The notes under the pieces: model-generated | Database searches by the model: none | Seen by the model: the letters and a program-made list of their open reading frames with translations, nothing else | Told to the model about the DNA's origin: nothing | Part shown: piece by piece, positions 11,498 to 24,112 of the stretch | How positions within the stretch are numbered: the stretch's first letter is position 1 | How the letters are laid out: each line of letters opens with the position of its first letter | Origin: Amphirosellinia nigrospora | Taxonomy: Eukaryota > Ascomycota > Sordariomycetes > Xylariales > Xylariaceae | DNA: 64,000 nucleotides | Assembly: GCA_004123355.1 (NCBI GenBank) | Contig: SCHM01000004.1 | Coordinates: 3,442,316 to 3,506,315, forward strand | Direction: 5' to 3' | Made by a program: the position numbers and the translations under genes

Positions 11498-12764
11498 ATG
11501 GAAGCCGACAACGCCACGGACGGCTCCGCGGATCCGGACCCCATCGTGGCCAGCTACAAGGTGTACGCCAACCCCGCGCTCGCGACGGGCCGCAAGCTGC
11601 TCATCATGCAGCACCCGAACCAGCAGGGGCCGATCAACTACCCGCACGCGCAGGTCAGCGCGGTGCGCATCAAGAACCGCTCCGGCATGGTCGAGGTCGA
11701 CGTGCCCGTCAGCCACGCCAACGCCGACTACGACCGCGACAAGGGCCAGCGCTGGGGCGGCGCACTGGCTAAGAGCCTGGCGGCCAAGAATGGCGGCACC
11801 CACGGCCTCGCGGGTGGCTTCGGCGTCGGCGTCTCCACCCTGCGCCCCAGCAAGCGCCGCGACGACTTCGAGCGCGACATCGACATGATGGACTGGGGCG
11901 AGGCCGTGCGCCAGGATAAGGTGCTGCGGACCAAGACGCTCGGCGGACTGATTCCTGCCGCGTCCGCGACGGATTGCCAGTGGATGGTCGGTGTGTTCAA
12001 GGGGGGTCGGTCTCACTATTCTTTTCACCTTTTCACATTATTCTCTGGATGCTGACGTTGACCACGCCGTTTAGACCACCTCCACCTCACTCCCGCTTCC
12101 GCGCTGATCCAACTCCGTCCACAAATGCACCACATCGACGCCATGACCGAGCAGGAGCGCGCCAGCCGCCGCGAAGGCGCAGGTGCCGTTGGCAGCAAAG
12201 ACGGTGTGCCAGCGACCGCATCCACCGCAGGTGCCCGCGCGATCCACATGTCGATCAAGAGCGCCGACTCGAGCGGCGGCGAACTCACGACCGAGACGAT
12301 GGCGGACCGGCTGCGCACTGTGCAGACGGAAGCGTGGAGCCGACTTCAATACGAGGATGACGAGAGCGCGAAGTCGTGGAATGTGTTCAACAACAATCTC
12401 GTATACCGCAATGCCAAGAAGGCTACTACCAACGAAGACCAAGAGGGTAAAGGAAAAGGGAAGGCGACCGATGTTATCCAAATCGATGGTAGCAGCAGCA
12501 GCGATTCAGAGCAATTGGAGTCTCAATGGGGAATCGACGAGTATTTGAGAGCCATCAGCGGTATGAAGAACGGCCCCGAGGGTAGCCAGACACATGAAGA
12601 CGTCGTCGAAGTTAAAAGGAGGGGGTCGCCGGTAATATAGCGACAGGGGCGTCAGCAAACAAGGGACGGCTGCCGCTGCGTCTACGCCGGCCAGCGGGAA
12701 AAGCGCTAATGCGAAGAAGGGAAAATCGGTTGCATTTAAGAGTACAGATATGGAAATCGGTTGA
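11498..12764 (+). CDS. RPC37: RNA polymerase III subunit Rpc37/RPC5 (POLR3E family)
   Basis: Subunit of the TFIIF-like subcomplex of nuclear RNA polymerase III, used in tRNA and 5S transcription. It opens MEADNATDG with an acidic lead, then the conserved Sin-like/RPC5 N-terminal block: VYANPAL, LLIMQHPNQQ, RIKNRSGMVEVDVP and later HLHLTPASALIQLRPQMHHID. One intron (12006-12074) has clean GT/AG ends and restores the GDHLHL join. The first stop is at 12640, but family-like C-terminal sequence continues (ending KGKSVAFKSTDMEIG, stop at 12762-12764). It is reachable if one G is restored at about 12620 and one at about 12654. Because this gene is essential, I treat these breaks as assembly errors. 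The 5' part is very GC-rich at third positions. Confidence 0.85.
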
Positions 12765-13607
12765 CAACGGATGCCTTGTTTGCATGGGATGGCGTTTTTG
12801 GGGCCACGGAATCATCATTGGCGTTTTTTTCTCGTTTTGTTCATCTTTAGGGCTTGAGAAAGATATGGTAACGAGCGTGTCGTGTGCGGTCTTCCTATAT
12901 CTGTTACTTGAAGAACTTCACGGAGGATATTGTGATTGTCGACCTCCATCGCCAAAGCAAGTTCTGAAGCATGTCGGGTGTGCCCATCTGTCGTGGTAAT
13001 TATCACTATAAACCTCATCGTCTACTCATTCAGTACCTAACGAGCATAAAATTGAAGTGCCTTCTCGTGATATTATACAACCATTCTCTTTGTATCTTGG
13101 CCTAGCCTCTTCTATGTGTCAGACAAGAAATACCACCATTCTATCACAGAAGAGGGTATCAATAGAGTTCGGAAGAAGACTGACGAGAAGTTTTTTGTTT
13201 GGCATCATGCAATTAGTGATGAAAAAAAAAGTGACGCAGCTTCATATCATATTTTTCCCCGCAGATATTTACACACGCTAATCTCATATAGGCCTACTTA
13301 TTAAGGCCAAGATATAGGTACACTTGCTTTCCAGACAGTCCTCTACTTCTTGATCCCAGGTTACCACCCATAATAGATCCTATCTGCGTCATTCGGTATT
13401 GCAACGCCTTTTGATATCTCGGCAAACCTTTAAGCAACGGTGCCATTGAGGTGTTGGTGTATTTTCGCAGTTCTGTTGGTAAACTGGCGAATACAACCTT
13501 GGGCCTCTTGAAAGCTGGCTAATCAATCCCATGCTATTGTGACAAATAGAGTATCCGACGCAATCAAGTACTCTAGGAGTTTGGTTTAGTTTCCTCTTTA
13601 TGACGAA
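12765..13607. other. intergenic between convergent RPC37 and PAT1
   Basis: AT-rich in its second half. Short ORFs on both strands have no family resemblance. It probably holds the two 3' untranslated regions. Confidence 0.45.
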
Positions 13608-16138
13608 TTAGTTTAATAGCTCAACATCGAGACCAATGGACCGCATGAAAAGATTGACGTTATCGAGACGCTCCTTTGCCATATCAGGAGGGAGGGTTTT
13701 GGCTAAGCTGACAGTGCCCATGACACGGTCTTTGACAGCAAAAACAAGCCGCTGCTGTTCATCGGGGCTGGCACCTATGCCAATCGCGGCGAGGAATTGC
13801 CAAACATAGATATCCTCGCCGGAAGTGACAGTACCAGGGAAGATATTATGCAGCGAAGGTTCCAGAATATTGAAGAACAGATTAAACGTGCCGACCCTAT
13901 AGTTTAACGTCAGTGATCAATACTTGCACAAAGGCGTTTTGGGATATACTTACCACTGTTGCCAGCTTTGATCGTTAGCTTGACCGGCCTGTTTAATAAG
14001 TTCGGCACGGCTTAGGATCATAGTCAATGTGGACACGCCAATACGGGTTCGCGCAACAAGATCCACGTTGATATTCTGTGTGATTAACCCAAGCACACCG
14101 GTAACGATGTCAAGGTCAGACTCGTTCAGGAGCTGAAACAGACTAGGCATGACCGCTAGAGAGAATAACTCTATGCGCTCTCGGGTGGCAGCATCATGAG
14201 ATATGGGCTCTCCAGTCTGCACCTGGGCGCCTCGAACAACATCAAGCTGGTCAAGATGGATGACAATCATCGTGAGAATGGTCGTACGTTGCGTGGGAAA
14301 GGTAGCGGAATACACGAGGAACGGCCCTCTTGCCTTTTGGATATGACATGAAACTGATAAAAGGGTGCACGGTTGTACTACTAATAGGCTCATGTACTCT
14401 CAGATGGTTCCAGAGCTGCTCGTTCAGCTTGTTGAACTCGTCCTGTTTGTCGGCAATACCTTGATCAGTTGGCCCATTCGGTGGCGGCATACTGCGAGTA
14501 AGATCTTCCATCTTCATGAGCGTTAGGTAAACGTTTTCGATGTCGCGGAGTGCATCCTTCTTATCGTGACCTTTACTGGCAGGTTGCGTTCGTTGACCGC
14601 TGGTGGGTCGATTGGTCTCAGTTCCACTTTCCGTTCGCTTTATATTCAGCAGAGGCTTTGGAGTTTTCGCATTACTGAACGAAATCTTGCCTAAGCTGCC
14701 TTCGATTACCAGCTGTTTGTTTTTAGGCTTATTCTTCGCAGCCTCAACAGCCCGTTGTACTTGTTGCTCCATGCGCTGTACATGGTTTTGAGGGCCATGG
14801 TGTCTTGGGCCACCGGCGGGTTCCAGTCTGGAATAGGTACGTCTGGGCAAAGTTGTTCAGTGGTTGGTTCGGGTTAGGACGCTGTCCAGCCCTGAGCGAG
14901 CTGAGGACCTGGTAGTAAAAGTCTTCGGATAGGGCGGCCTCGTTGCCCTGTTCGCTTGGATCCCCTGTAGCCGATACCAATTGCTGGAGCTGGATCCTGG
15001 TGATGAAGCTTTTGTCTTGGGGGGTCATCAGACCATTGTTTCCCGACATCAGGTGAATCTTCTGGTTTCGTTTCGTGCGTCGAGCCTCGGCTTCTGCAAA
15101 GGCGGCTTTCTCTCTTTCAGACAGACCAGAGAGCTGGTGTTGTTGTTGTGAAAGGCCACGGGGGATCGAGTTTGGGGATTTATGCATTGGATGCATGGAG
15201 GATCCCATACGAGCACCCTCGGCGGGCAACCGATTCGGATTTTGCAGGATCTGGGTAGGGGCTATTTGAGGGGTCTGTTGCTGCTGTGATGTCTGACTAG
15301 GCATGACGGGACTTGAAGTTGATGGTGTGTTCTTGGCAGGACGTTGCAATATTGTGATGGGATGCCCATGAGATACCCCTTGACCTCCTGAATGTTGGTA
15401 TTCACCGGTCTGAAAACCTCGCTGGTGGCGGCCGTCAATTGGCTGTCGGATGGGATCGAGCTGCGTATGGCCAAGATAAGGACTAGATTCCGAGGCTGCC
15501 TGGAATTCTGGAGCATGATATTGAGGCTGCAGTTGAGGCTGGGAAGAGAGTGGTACTGGAGGAGTGTGTTTTGCTTCAGCCCGCATCGCTGCTTCGACCT
15601 CTTCTAAGCTCATCATTTTTCGCCCTGACGCCGGGGCTTGAGATACAGCGGCTGGAGTCGCAGGCTTCTTGGGGGCAACGCCCCATATTGACGCATCGAT
15701 CTGAAGTTCCGTCGGCTCCTCCTTATACTTCTCGTAGCCGGTTCGGGCGGGTTTATGAGTCGGCGGCGCGGGTTGATAGGCGTAGTGAGCGTTATAGTCA
15801 TGTGCAGCGGGAGGGCGCACAGTCCTCGAAGTCTGCTGTTGCAGGCTGAAACGTTGATGCTCCTCTTCCATGGCGTTGGTGACTTGAGCGGTGGCGCCGA
15901 AAAAATCGAAATCCTTACCGACAGCGCCGCTAGGGCCAGCAGCGGTATCACCGAAGGTGTCATCGTTGAAGGCATCATCAGTCTCATCAAGCTGGTCGCC
16001 AAGCCCATCGTATGTCTCTTCGAAATCAAGCGCCTCATCGATATTATCGTGATTGCCTCTGAGATCGGCGAAAGGATCGTACGCCTGGCCAAAGCCGGGC
16101 GCCGACTGGTTGTGGCTGGCCGAACCCATGTTGAACAC
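13608..16138 (-). CDS. PAT1: PAT1, mRNA decapping activator / topoisomerase II-associated protein
   Basis: Cytoplasmic P-body protein linking deadenylated mRNA to Dcp1-Dcp2 decapping through Lsm1-7. The acidic N-terminus contains ADLRG and DDAFNDDTFG. A long Pro/Gln-rich linker follows, then the conserved core (FAQTYLFQTG, HVQRMEQQVQRAVEAAK, QLVIEGSLGKISFSNAK) and the helical C-terminal domain (HPFISFMSYPKGKRAVPRVFR, TILTMIVIHLDQLDVV, ending LDVELLN). One intron at 13897-13953 joins QSWQQW to VGTFNLFFNILEP. Frame breaks lie at about 14830 and 14303. Homology continues across both, so they are probably sequence errors. The start at 16138 (MFNMGS) is tentative; the second Met at 16129 is also possible. 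Confidence 0.9.
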
Positions 16139-18478
16139 GGTGGCGGGTATTCTTCAGACGGTAGCCGAGATAGCGCAAGTCAATGTAGATGGTTGAAAAG
16201 GACGAATGAGTACTACTCGGGCCAGAGTACCTAAGTGTTAGCGAAGTATCCACACCCAACACGCGCTGGCTACACATAAAATTAAGCTGGCTAGATGCAG
16301 TGATCGGCGAGAGGTTAGAAAAGTAAACGATAAGAAACAAGGCTAGAAACAAGACGTCTGGTATAGATATAGATAGTAGAGTGGTGGGGTTGGTTGAGGA
16401 TGTTGGGCTGGGATTGTTTACCAGGTAGGTAGAATGGAGGGGCATATTTGTGTGTGCAAGTAATGCGCAATGGGGCGATGGGTCGCCGGTCGCCGGTCTA
16501 CCTACCGTAGGAGCTATACAGATCCAGCAGACTGGAAACTTTCGATGCGCAGTGAAGCCAGTAGGCTAGGAAACACTCGGTTCGCACAATCAAGCAAAAG
16601 AGGGGAATGGAAATGTATCTTACAGCTAAGAAAAGTAAAAGGTCTGATAAGGGTTACAGTGAGTGAAATGCTTGATCATGATGTGGATGTTGGTAGGGCG
16701 TTTCTACTGCAAAGAACAGATCAAGCTGAAGCGCAGAAGCAGAAACTTAACGCTGTAGGATAAGATGTCTATAGCGAAACAAGGATTTAGGGCACTTGTC
16801 GCGGAGAGAAGACGGTGCAAGGCGGTCGATGTCAGATCGTGGAGCTATTTGGTTGTAACGAGAGGACTTCAGGCGGCGGCCGAGCTTTGGTGTTCGGGAT
16901 CGGTTGACGTAGAATTAGACAGCTACATATACAGTACACAAGGGTACTGTGGCTCTCTCTGTGGCTTGATTGGCTCATTTGGGATGCACGTGACACAAAG
17001 ATAGTGAATGCATATACGTACCTACTTGACGAGTACCTAGGTACTAAGGTTCGCTTGTCGAGGTGCTGTCAAGCGCGACATATGTACAATACTTTACCTA
17101 GTAGACCCTGGAACTACCTAGGTAGGGTTGGGTTTGTGTACTATGCTAGCAATTAAAGTAGGTAGTTAGTAAGGCAATGATTACGTCTTCAAAGTTGAGA
17201 GTGTTTCAACTTCATTTTATATCCACAGTGATAGGCATTTGCATCAAAGTCACACGTAGTCGCTATTATTATGTTAAAAGGAGAGGGCGCAGCGGTAGAT
17301 TGCCCCAAGTTGTACGTACTACACATGTAAGTGAACATCGTTCATGGGAGCCCATTACCATAGGTAATACCTGTTCACCATATAAGTATGAACATTGATG
17401 CAATATACATGCACAGCAGGTGGTGCAGCTGTTGTGTGTAACCTTGCTCAGCAAACAGCCCCGCCCCGATCCGTCGTTTTGCAGACCCCTGGCCGCCCGT
17501 TGAATACATAGTAAAGCCCCAAGACTCTAGAATCCCAATGCGAGGAATTGCAGGGCGACTGGTGGCTCCAAGACTGGACAGGGGGCTGGTGCACTAGAGG
17601 CTAGACCGGCAGGGTCCACAAACAATTTACAGTGACGCGGTCGTTTCCAGTTCGACCAATTCGATCATGCAAATTCATGACGGAGTGCGACATCTCTTCG
17701 TGTCTTCGTATGCCCCTGCACATTTGCGATGTGCGCAGATGCCAATTAATTAACTGGTCCAATCGGGAACAACGCCCCCTCTCACCTCCCACTTTTGCTC
17801 TCTCTTTCTGCCCAAGCCCAAGGTACCATTACCCAGCCCATGGGCCCATGGTAGTCCGCTCCCGTATCTCGAACACCCTTTTGTCCTGCGCTTTTGCTGC
17901 TACCGCTTGTTCGTGCAGCCTCAAGTACATACCTGGAAGGGACCTGCCTATGAGTACCTGCCTACCTATCAAGCTCCCCGAGGTAGGTGCGTGGTATTAC
18001 TTCAATTAGGTTCGAAATTGCTTCCTTGGGATTTATCACCTTGTAGCCTTCACCATCGTCCCCATTCATCCACCGGTACTCCGTCAATATTCGGCCATTC
18101 ATTCCAAGCTCTACCTCGCTTGTGCCTACATCTCACTATTCCATAGCTTTCAATTTTTATGAAATCTCTATTTATCAGATCCTCCAATATCAAGTCAAAC
18201 CCCTAGGCTCTGGGGTGTTCAACACTACGGCAAAAGTGATGACCTAACACCCCCCTTTGTTGTCTTTCGTGTCTCAAGCCTTAAGTTACTTCTCGGTTTC
18301 CCATAGCCTTTCATCGAGCCGTCCGGGCACTGTCCCCCTTTCAACTCGTCTGCTTTCGAGGAGCGACGCTTTTGTCCCCGCCACCTTATACTCGACCAGC
18401 CAGTTTACTGTGAGGGTACTTTGTTCTTCCACAACATACGAACGCTCGGGGCCATCCCCAACTTCTTCAACGTCAATC
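16139..18478. other. long divergent intergenic region
   Basis: No gene supported in 2.3 kb between PAT1 (minus) and the mannosyltransferase (plus). TACCTAGGTA occurs twice (17034-17043 and 17115-17124), with several near copies around 16990-17170. The last 600 bases are C/T-rich, consistent with a long 5' leader. Confidence 0.5.
17034..17124. repeat. pair of TACCTAGGTA palindromes
   Basis: Exact copies lie at 17034-17043 and 17115-17124, 81 bases apart. Shorter relatives (ACCTACTT, ACCTAGTAG) lie nearby. Confidence 0.5.
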
Positions 18479-20100
18479 ATGGCTGCTGGAAATGCACGCA
18501 TCGTGAGATACATAGTCTTCGCCGCCTTTGTAAGTTCTCTCTATGGCCTCTAAATTCTTCGTGTTAGTCTCTCTCTCTAACAAATCCGGTCGCATCCAGT
18601 TTCTTGGCGTCCTTTACTTCATCTCCAACAACCAAGGCTATCGTCTCCAGCCCGATTCATTCAGCGTTGGTAAAACGCCACCATTCAGCAACCCACCAGA
18701 AAAGCAACCACCTATCACCAATGGTGGCGGTGGGTCAACTGGATCAATACCACCAGAACAACTAGGCACAGGTATCAAATCAGACGGTACAGGATCTCCA
18801 GATGGAGTGAAAAGTGATGAGGGCGGTTTTGGGAAATCTGGCTCGACGGTGCCCGGTAGTAGCGCCGGTGGTATTGAAACCGACCCATGAAAGGATCGAC
18901 GAGACCCGCCCGGCACCCCAAACAACAGATAGATATCGGGAGGCAGCAATGTCCTTGAACCCGAACGATCATGGATGGAATGATATGCTCGGAACCGCAC
19001 CTGGCCCGCGTATGAACGCCACATTTGTTACATTGGCCCGAAACGGCGACGTGTGGGATATCGCTCGGTCTATCCGCCAAGTTGAGGATCGATTTAACCG
19101 CCGATACAACTACGACTGGGTCTTTTTGAACGATAAGCCCTTTGATGACACCTTCAAGAAGATCACCAGCTCTCTCGTCTCGGGCAAGACGCACTACGGC
19201 GAAATCCCATACGAGCATTGGTCCTTTCCGGAACATATTGATCAGGACAAGGCAAAGAAAGTCCGCGAAGATATGGCCCAACGTAAAATCATCTATGGCG
19301 ATTCCATCAGCTATCGTCATATGTGCAGGTTCGAGTCCGGCTTCTTTTTCCGCCACGAGTTGATGATGAACTACGAGTGGTACTGGCGTGTAGAACCCAG
19401 TATCGAACTGTTTTGCGACGTCCACTACGATCCATTCCGCTATATGGCCGAGCACAAGAAAAAGTACAGCTTCGTCTTGAGTCTATACGAATACGTTGAG
19501 ACGATTCCGACATTGTGGGATAGTGTGAAGAAATTCATGAAGAATTATCCTGAACATGTTGCCGATGGCAACTCAATGGGTTTCCTCAGCGATGACGGCG
19601 GTGAAACTTATAACAAGTGCCATTTTGTATGTATTACCTGGTCTGTCCATATGTTTCTTTTCATGAAAGCTAATCCAGTCCCAGTGGTCCAACTTCGAAG
19701 TTGGCAACCTCGAATGGCTACGATCCAAGCCTTATCTTGATTTCTTCGAGTCCCTCGACCAAGATGGAGGTTTCTTCTACGAGCGGTGGGGAGATGCGCC
19801 AGTTCATTCGATCGCTGCTGGCTTGCTTTTGAAGAAGGAAGAGATCCACTTCTTCAACGATATTGCATATTACCACGTTCCTTTCACTCACTGCCCGACA
19901 GGCGAGCAAACGCGGATTGATCTCCGTTGTCACTGTAATCCCAAGGAAAATTTTGATTGGAAAGGATACTCATGTAAGTCGTCATTAAACCACCATGTTC
20001 CTCTCCCTATGTGCTGACAAAACCTCGCTATTTAGGCACAGCAAGATATTTTGATCTCAACAAAATGGACAAACCGCAAGGTTACAAGGAGGAAGAATAA
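18479..20100 (+). CDS. GT15 alpha-1,2-mannosyltransferase (Kre2/Mnt1 family)
   Basis: Golgi type II membrane enzyme that adds alpha-1,2-mannose to O- and N-glycans from GDP-mannose. A short cytoplasmic tail and signal anchor ([19 protein letters not shown], split by the intron 18530-18599) are followed by a Gly/Pro/Ser-rich stem. The catalytic domain has [47 protein letters not shown] (active-site region), [17 protein letters not shown] and a C-terminal [10 protein letters not shown]. Further introns: 19627-19684 and 19974-20035. The stem contains a frame break near 18840-18890 (first reading stops at about 18889), after which the catalytic frame continues uninterrupted. Stop at 20098-20100. 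Confidence 0.88.
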
Positions 20101-20477
20101 GCAGTAGGAATAAGAGACAGGATGAAATCGCTTTACGACAAGGCATGTATAATAGAGGGACGTCCATCTTTTTCCTCATGGCGGGTTATTACAAGCATTA
20201 TAAAGGCTCGGGGAAAGGGTTTAAGCCGGTCGGGATGACCGGCTGGCGTCTCGGAAATCGTCATCTGGAGACAGGTCTCGTGTGTTGTTCATTCTTGATA
20301 TGTAAATACAAAGTTCGTTCGGCAACCACAATACTCAGTTGCTGATTGTGAGTTATACAGCTTTACAAAATATTATGTTGGCATTGGTGCAGGCCGTAGG
20401 CTAGTTTTCTCCCGCTATCTAGTTTATCTACCATCAGAGGTCAGAATCTTGATTCACTTGGCCACATAAATGTCTTT
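20101..20477. other. intergenic between convergent GT15 and mitochondrial S12 genes
   Basis: Nothing beyond probable 3' untranslated regions. A 66-codon ORF (20145-20345) has no support. Confidence 0.4.
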
Positions 20478-21192
20478 CTATCCTCCTACTGAAGCCTTCT
20501 TAGGCTTCTTCGTACCGTACTTGCTTCGACTAGACATGCGGCTCGATACACCAGCCTACTCAACAATATTAGCGCACCGCAGGACAAGCAACATAAACCA
20601 GTAACTGTAAAATGTATGGATGTGCAGATGTCTGAGAAAACTCACCAAATCCAAGGCACCGCGGACCAAGTGATAGCGCACACCGGGGCAATCCTGACTA
20701 CGACCGCCACGCACGAGTACGACGGAGTGCTGCTGAATATTGTGGCCCTCGCCGGGTATGTAGGCGGTGATCATGCGGCCGGACGATAGACGCACACGCG
20801 CCGTCTTACGCTCGCCCGAATTGGGCTTCTTGGGCCGTGTAATTCCCACCTTCAGACAGACGCCCTTCATCTGGGGACACAGCGTGTCGGACAGGGCGGG
20901 GGACACGGCGTGGCGTGCACGTTGCGGCTTACGACAGCCCTGGGCCGAGGAACAGTATGTTAGCTTCGCAGTCTTGGATATCTAAAAAAGGCGGCGGGGA
21001 CAGGGTGTCGCATCATTGACGGTCGTGACGTACTCGTAGGACTTGGTTTAATGTGGCATTGGGTGCAGGTGTCGTCGAAAAGGCACGGGATGCAAACTGT
21101 GACGAAAGAATATTGGTTGATGCTGTTGGTACTATCGTCGTCGTCCGTCGGGCCGCGGACGGCCATAGGAATCGTAGTATTGGCGCGGCCAT
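20478..21192 (-). CDS. MRPS12: mitochondrial ribosomal protein uS12m
   Basis: Small-subunit protein at the decoding centre of the mitochondrial ribosome. Exon 1 (from 21192) encodes a basic presequence ([16 protein letters not shown] ... FASRAFSTT). The intron 20992-21033 is only 42 bases. Exon 2 has the S12 core: [20 protein letters not shown], then [26 protein letters not shown] and [17 protein letters not shown]. Intron 20556-20645 leads to the last exon, [17 protein letters not shown], stop at 20478. The PKKPNS loop and the PGEGHN motif are diagnostic. The gene is intact and sits head-to-head with the acyl-CoA dehydrogenase. Confidence 0.93.
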
Positions 21193-21669
21193 GGTGAGTT
21201 TCGATTAGGGTGCTTATTGCAGCTCACGATGTCGGCTGCTTGGATGATTGCAGATTTGGATGTCCCGTCCCTTAGATAGGCTTGGCGGCTCTTGGAGTCT
21301 GAGCGCAGCTGGCGCCGGTCTGTCATTCCTTGGCAGAGTGCGCCAAGAAAAGGACCCCCTTCAGCCACATACACTAAAGGCATTCACATGCCAACTGAAG
21401 ACTGGGGTCGCTGTACCGTCCGCGAACAACCCCCCAGACATGGCCTCAGGTGACCCGCAAATATCCCACGGTAAAGATGGCTACCCTCGGCTGAAGAATA
21501 AGAGGCGTTATTGACCCTCGAAGCGTCACTGAGGAGCAGCTATCTCACCCTATTGTGCCGTTTCAATTACTTACTCCGGGCGAGGATCATATAGTTGCAG
21601 ATAACTTCTATCAAGTGCACAATCTTTTATCTACTGTGTCGTGTTGTATAGTACCAATTGCCCTTTACA
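21193..21669. promoter_or_regulatory. bidirectional promoter region, MRPS12 / acyl-CoA dehydrogenase
   Basis: 477 bases separate two divergent starts, both for mitochondrial proteins. No clear box is visible. Shared regulation is plausible but not shown. Confidence 0.35.
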
Positions 21670-23128
21670 ATGTCATCGTTTGCGAGAGTCCTACGGCCGG
21701 CGCTTCGGAGGGGTCATGGTGTTGCTGCGAGAATCTCGTCCACATCACCACGATGCATACGCCCCTCACAAATACTGAGCGCACAGCAGTAAGTAGTCTA
21801 CGGACTGCCGCCAAACAATGATGAAGCCTGACCATCCTGTACTAAACAAATTAGATTACGGCCGCTGTCCGCCACACCCCGCCGCTTTTCTGACATCTCT
21901 GACATCCCGCCTACTCCCATAACACACCTGTCCGAGACCGAGGCGGCGATGCAGGAGGCTGTTTCCAAGTTCGCCAACGATATCATTCTACCCAAAGTGC
22001 GCGACATGGACGAGGCCGAGGCCATGGATCCGGCGCTCGTCGAGCAGCTCTTCGAGCAGGGTCTCATGGGTGTGGAGATTCCCGAGGACTACGGCGGCGC
22101 CGGCATGAACTTCACATCCGCCATTATCGGCATTGAGGAGCTGGCCCGCGTCGACCCCAGTGTCAGTGTCATGGTCGACGTGCACAACACCCTAGTCAAC
22201 ACAGCCATCATAAAATGGGGTAGCAGCGACCTCAAGAAGAGGTTTCTGCCTCGCCTAGCTACGGACACGGTCGGTAGCTTCTGTCTGAGCGAGCCCGTGT
22301 CGGGATCCGATGCCTTTAAACTCGCCACCAAGGCCACCGAGACAAGCGACGGCTTCAAGATCTCGGGCGGCAAGATGTGGATTACGAACTCGATGGAGGC
22401 CAACTTCTTCATCGTCTTCGCAAACCTCGATCCGAGCAAGGGCCACCGCGGTATCACGGCCTTCATTGTCGAGAAGGGCACTAAGGGCTTCGAGATCGCC
22501 AAGAAGGAAAAGAAGCTCGGTATCAAGGCCAGCAGCACCTGCGTCCTCAGCTTCGACGACGTCGAAATCCCTAAGGCGAACCTACTGGGCGAGAAGGGTC
22601 AGGGCTACAAGTATGCCATCGGCCTTCTGAATGAAGGGCGAATTGGTATTGCTGCACAAATGACCGGTCTTGCTCTTGGCGCCTGGGAGAACGCGGTCAA
22701 GTACGTCTGGAATGACAGGAAACAATTCGGCCAACTCGTCGGCGAGTTTCAGGGAATGCAGCACCAGATCGCTCAGTCATACACTGAAATTGCAGCCGCC
22801 CGCGCCCTCGTCTACAACGCCGCTAGGAAGAAGGAAGCGGTGAGGATTTCGTTCAGGATGCAGCCATGGCCAAGCTGTTCGCTTCGCAAGTTGCCGGCCG
22901 TGTGAGCGGCCTAGCCGTTGAATGGATGGGCGGCATGGGTTTCGTTCGCGAAGGTCTTGCTGAGAAGTTTTGGAGGGATAGCAAGATTGGCGCTATTTAC
23001 GAGGGAACAAGCAATATTCAGTACGTTGTCTATCTAATGCCTTAAACCTTGTCGAAGATTAACCGCTAACTCGATACTACAGACTCAACACAATCGCCAA
23101 GCTTTTACAGAAGGAGTATACGCTTTAA
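21670..23128 (+). CDS. mitochondrial short/branched-chain acyl-CoA dehydrogenase (ACADSB type)
   Basis: FAD enzyme that forms 2-enoyl-CoA from branched or short acyl-CoA in isoleucine/valine breakdown, in the mitochondrial matrix. The first exon (MSSFARVLRPALRRGHGVAARISS) is a typical presequence, joined by the intron 21789-21854. Motifs: IPEDYGGAGMNF, FCLSEPVSGSDAF (FAD/substrate signature), GGKMWITN, YAIGLLNEGRIGIAAQMTGL, RKQFGQ, and after a break EWMGGMGF and IYEGTSNIQ, the usual ACAD C-terminus with the catalytic Glu (YEGT). Intron 23021-23082 precedes the last exon LNTIAKLLQKEYTL. One frame break at about 22839 (GG run) is repaired by one base. Without it the protein would stop at 22905 and lose the catalytic Glu. 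Confidence 0.92.
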
Positions 23129-24112
23129 ATCATTAGCAGAATATTTAGGTTATCTATAGGAGACAGTCTCCTTTTGTTTAACTATCACTGTGTGTTTTGG
23201 GCCTCTAGCATCTGATTTAGGGAGTCATGCGCGCATCGGTATGGCCAGAGAATTTGTTTCGGAGACATAAACGTGAAACTGGAAAGGAAAAAACGTATGT
23301 ATTAGGCTCGCATAGGCGATTTTGCGGAGAGGAATCAGCAGACAAATAGTTAGAACTGACAAGACATGTATACTATTAGACTACTGAAGCAGGTGTCAGG
23401 TACTTGTCATTTCGCCGTAGCGATAACCTCAAACGACTGTTTCTATTAAGAGCCTTGATGAAGGCGTCATTTTGAAGGTTACGATATCGAGTAAGCAGGG
23501 GTGTAGAAATATCGACTTAAAAGTTTACCGCAAAGGATATAGTAAAAAAATTTTCAACACGGCGATTGATTAGGTCGCCGATACGTATTTATCCACCAAT
23601 AGGGGTTCTTCAATCGCCGTCACATCTACTAACTATCTTGACATCGGCAATTCTTTAGAATATCATGGGCTCATGATAGGTTTTTCTAGGCATGGGTTAT
23701 GGTGACTGCATATCGGAAATCAATATTTGATGGTACGAATGCAAAGCTGCGTTGGAACGTTACAAAACTATGTGTCAGATCTTGCTGAAGAAGTCATTCT
23801 AGGTATGGCAGGGGTCCTATACGAACCGCTCTTTGGGATAGGCAGCTGAAGTGAACATCACGATGTTCTAAAGAGTTGCAATGTCGTCCAATCTTGAGGA
23901 ACTAGCGCTCGGTCTCGCCGTGTGACTGAATGCAGTGTTGCTATTTTCATCACTATTTTCGTGTTGAGAAGCCATAGACTTCTACTACAAAATGGAGGAC
24001 CACGCCTATAGCTCAATATCATTGCTTCCAACTACCAGTCTCCTCAGCTTGCTCAAAGTCGAAATCAATTTACACAAATAACTCAAGAAGTTTTTACAAA
24101 TACTCGTTCAAG
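23129..24112. other. intergenic with an 11-base inverted repeat
   Basis: No gene seen. ACGGCGATTGA (23559-23569) and TCAATCGCCGT (23610-23620) could form a hairpin with a 40-base loop. The region is AT-rich elsewhere. Confidence 0.4.
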
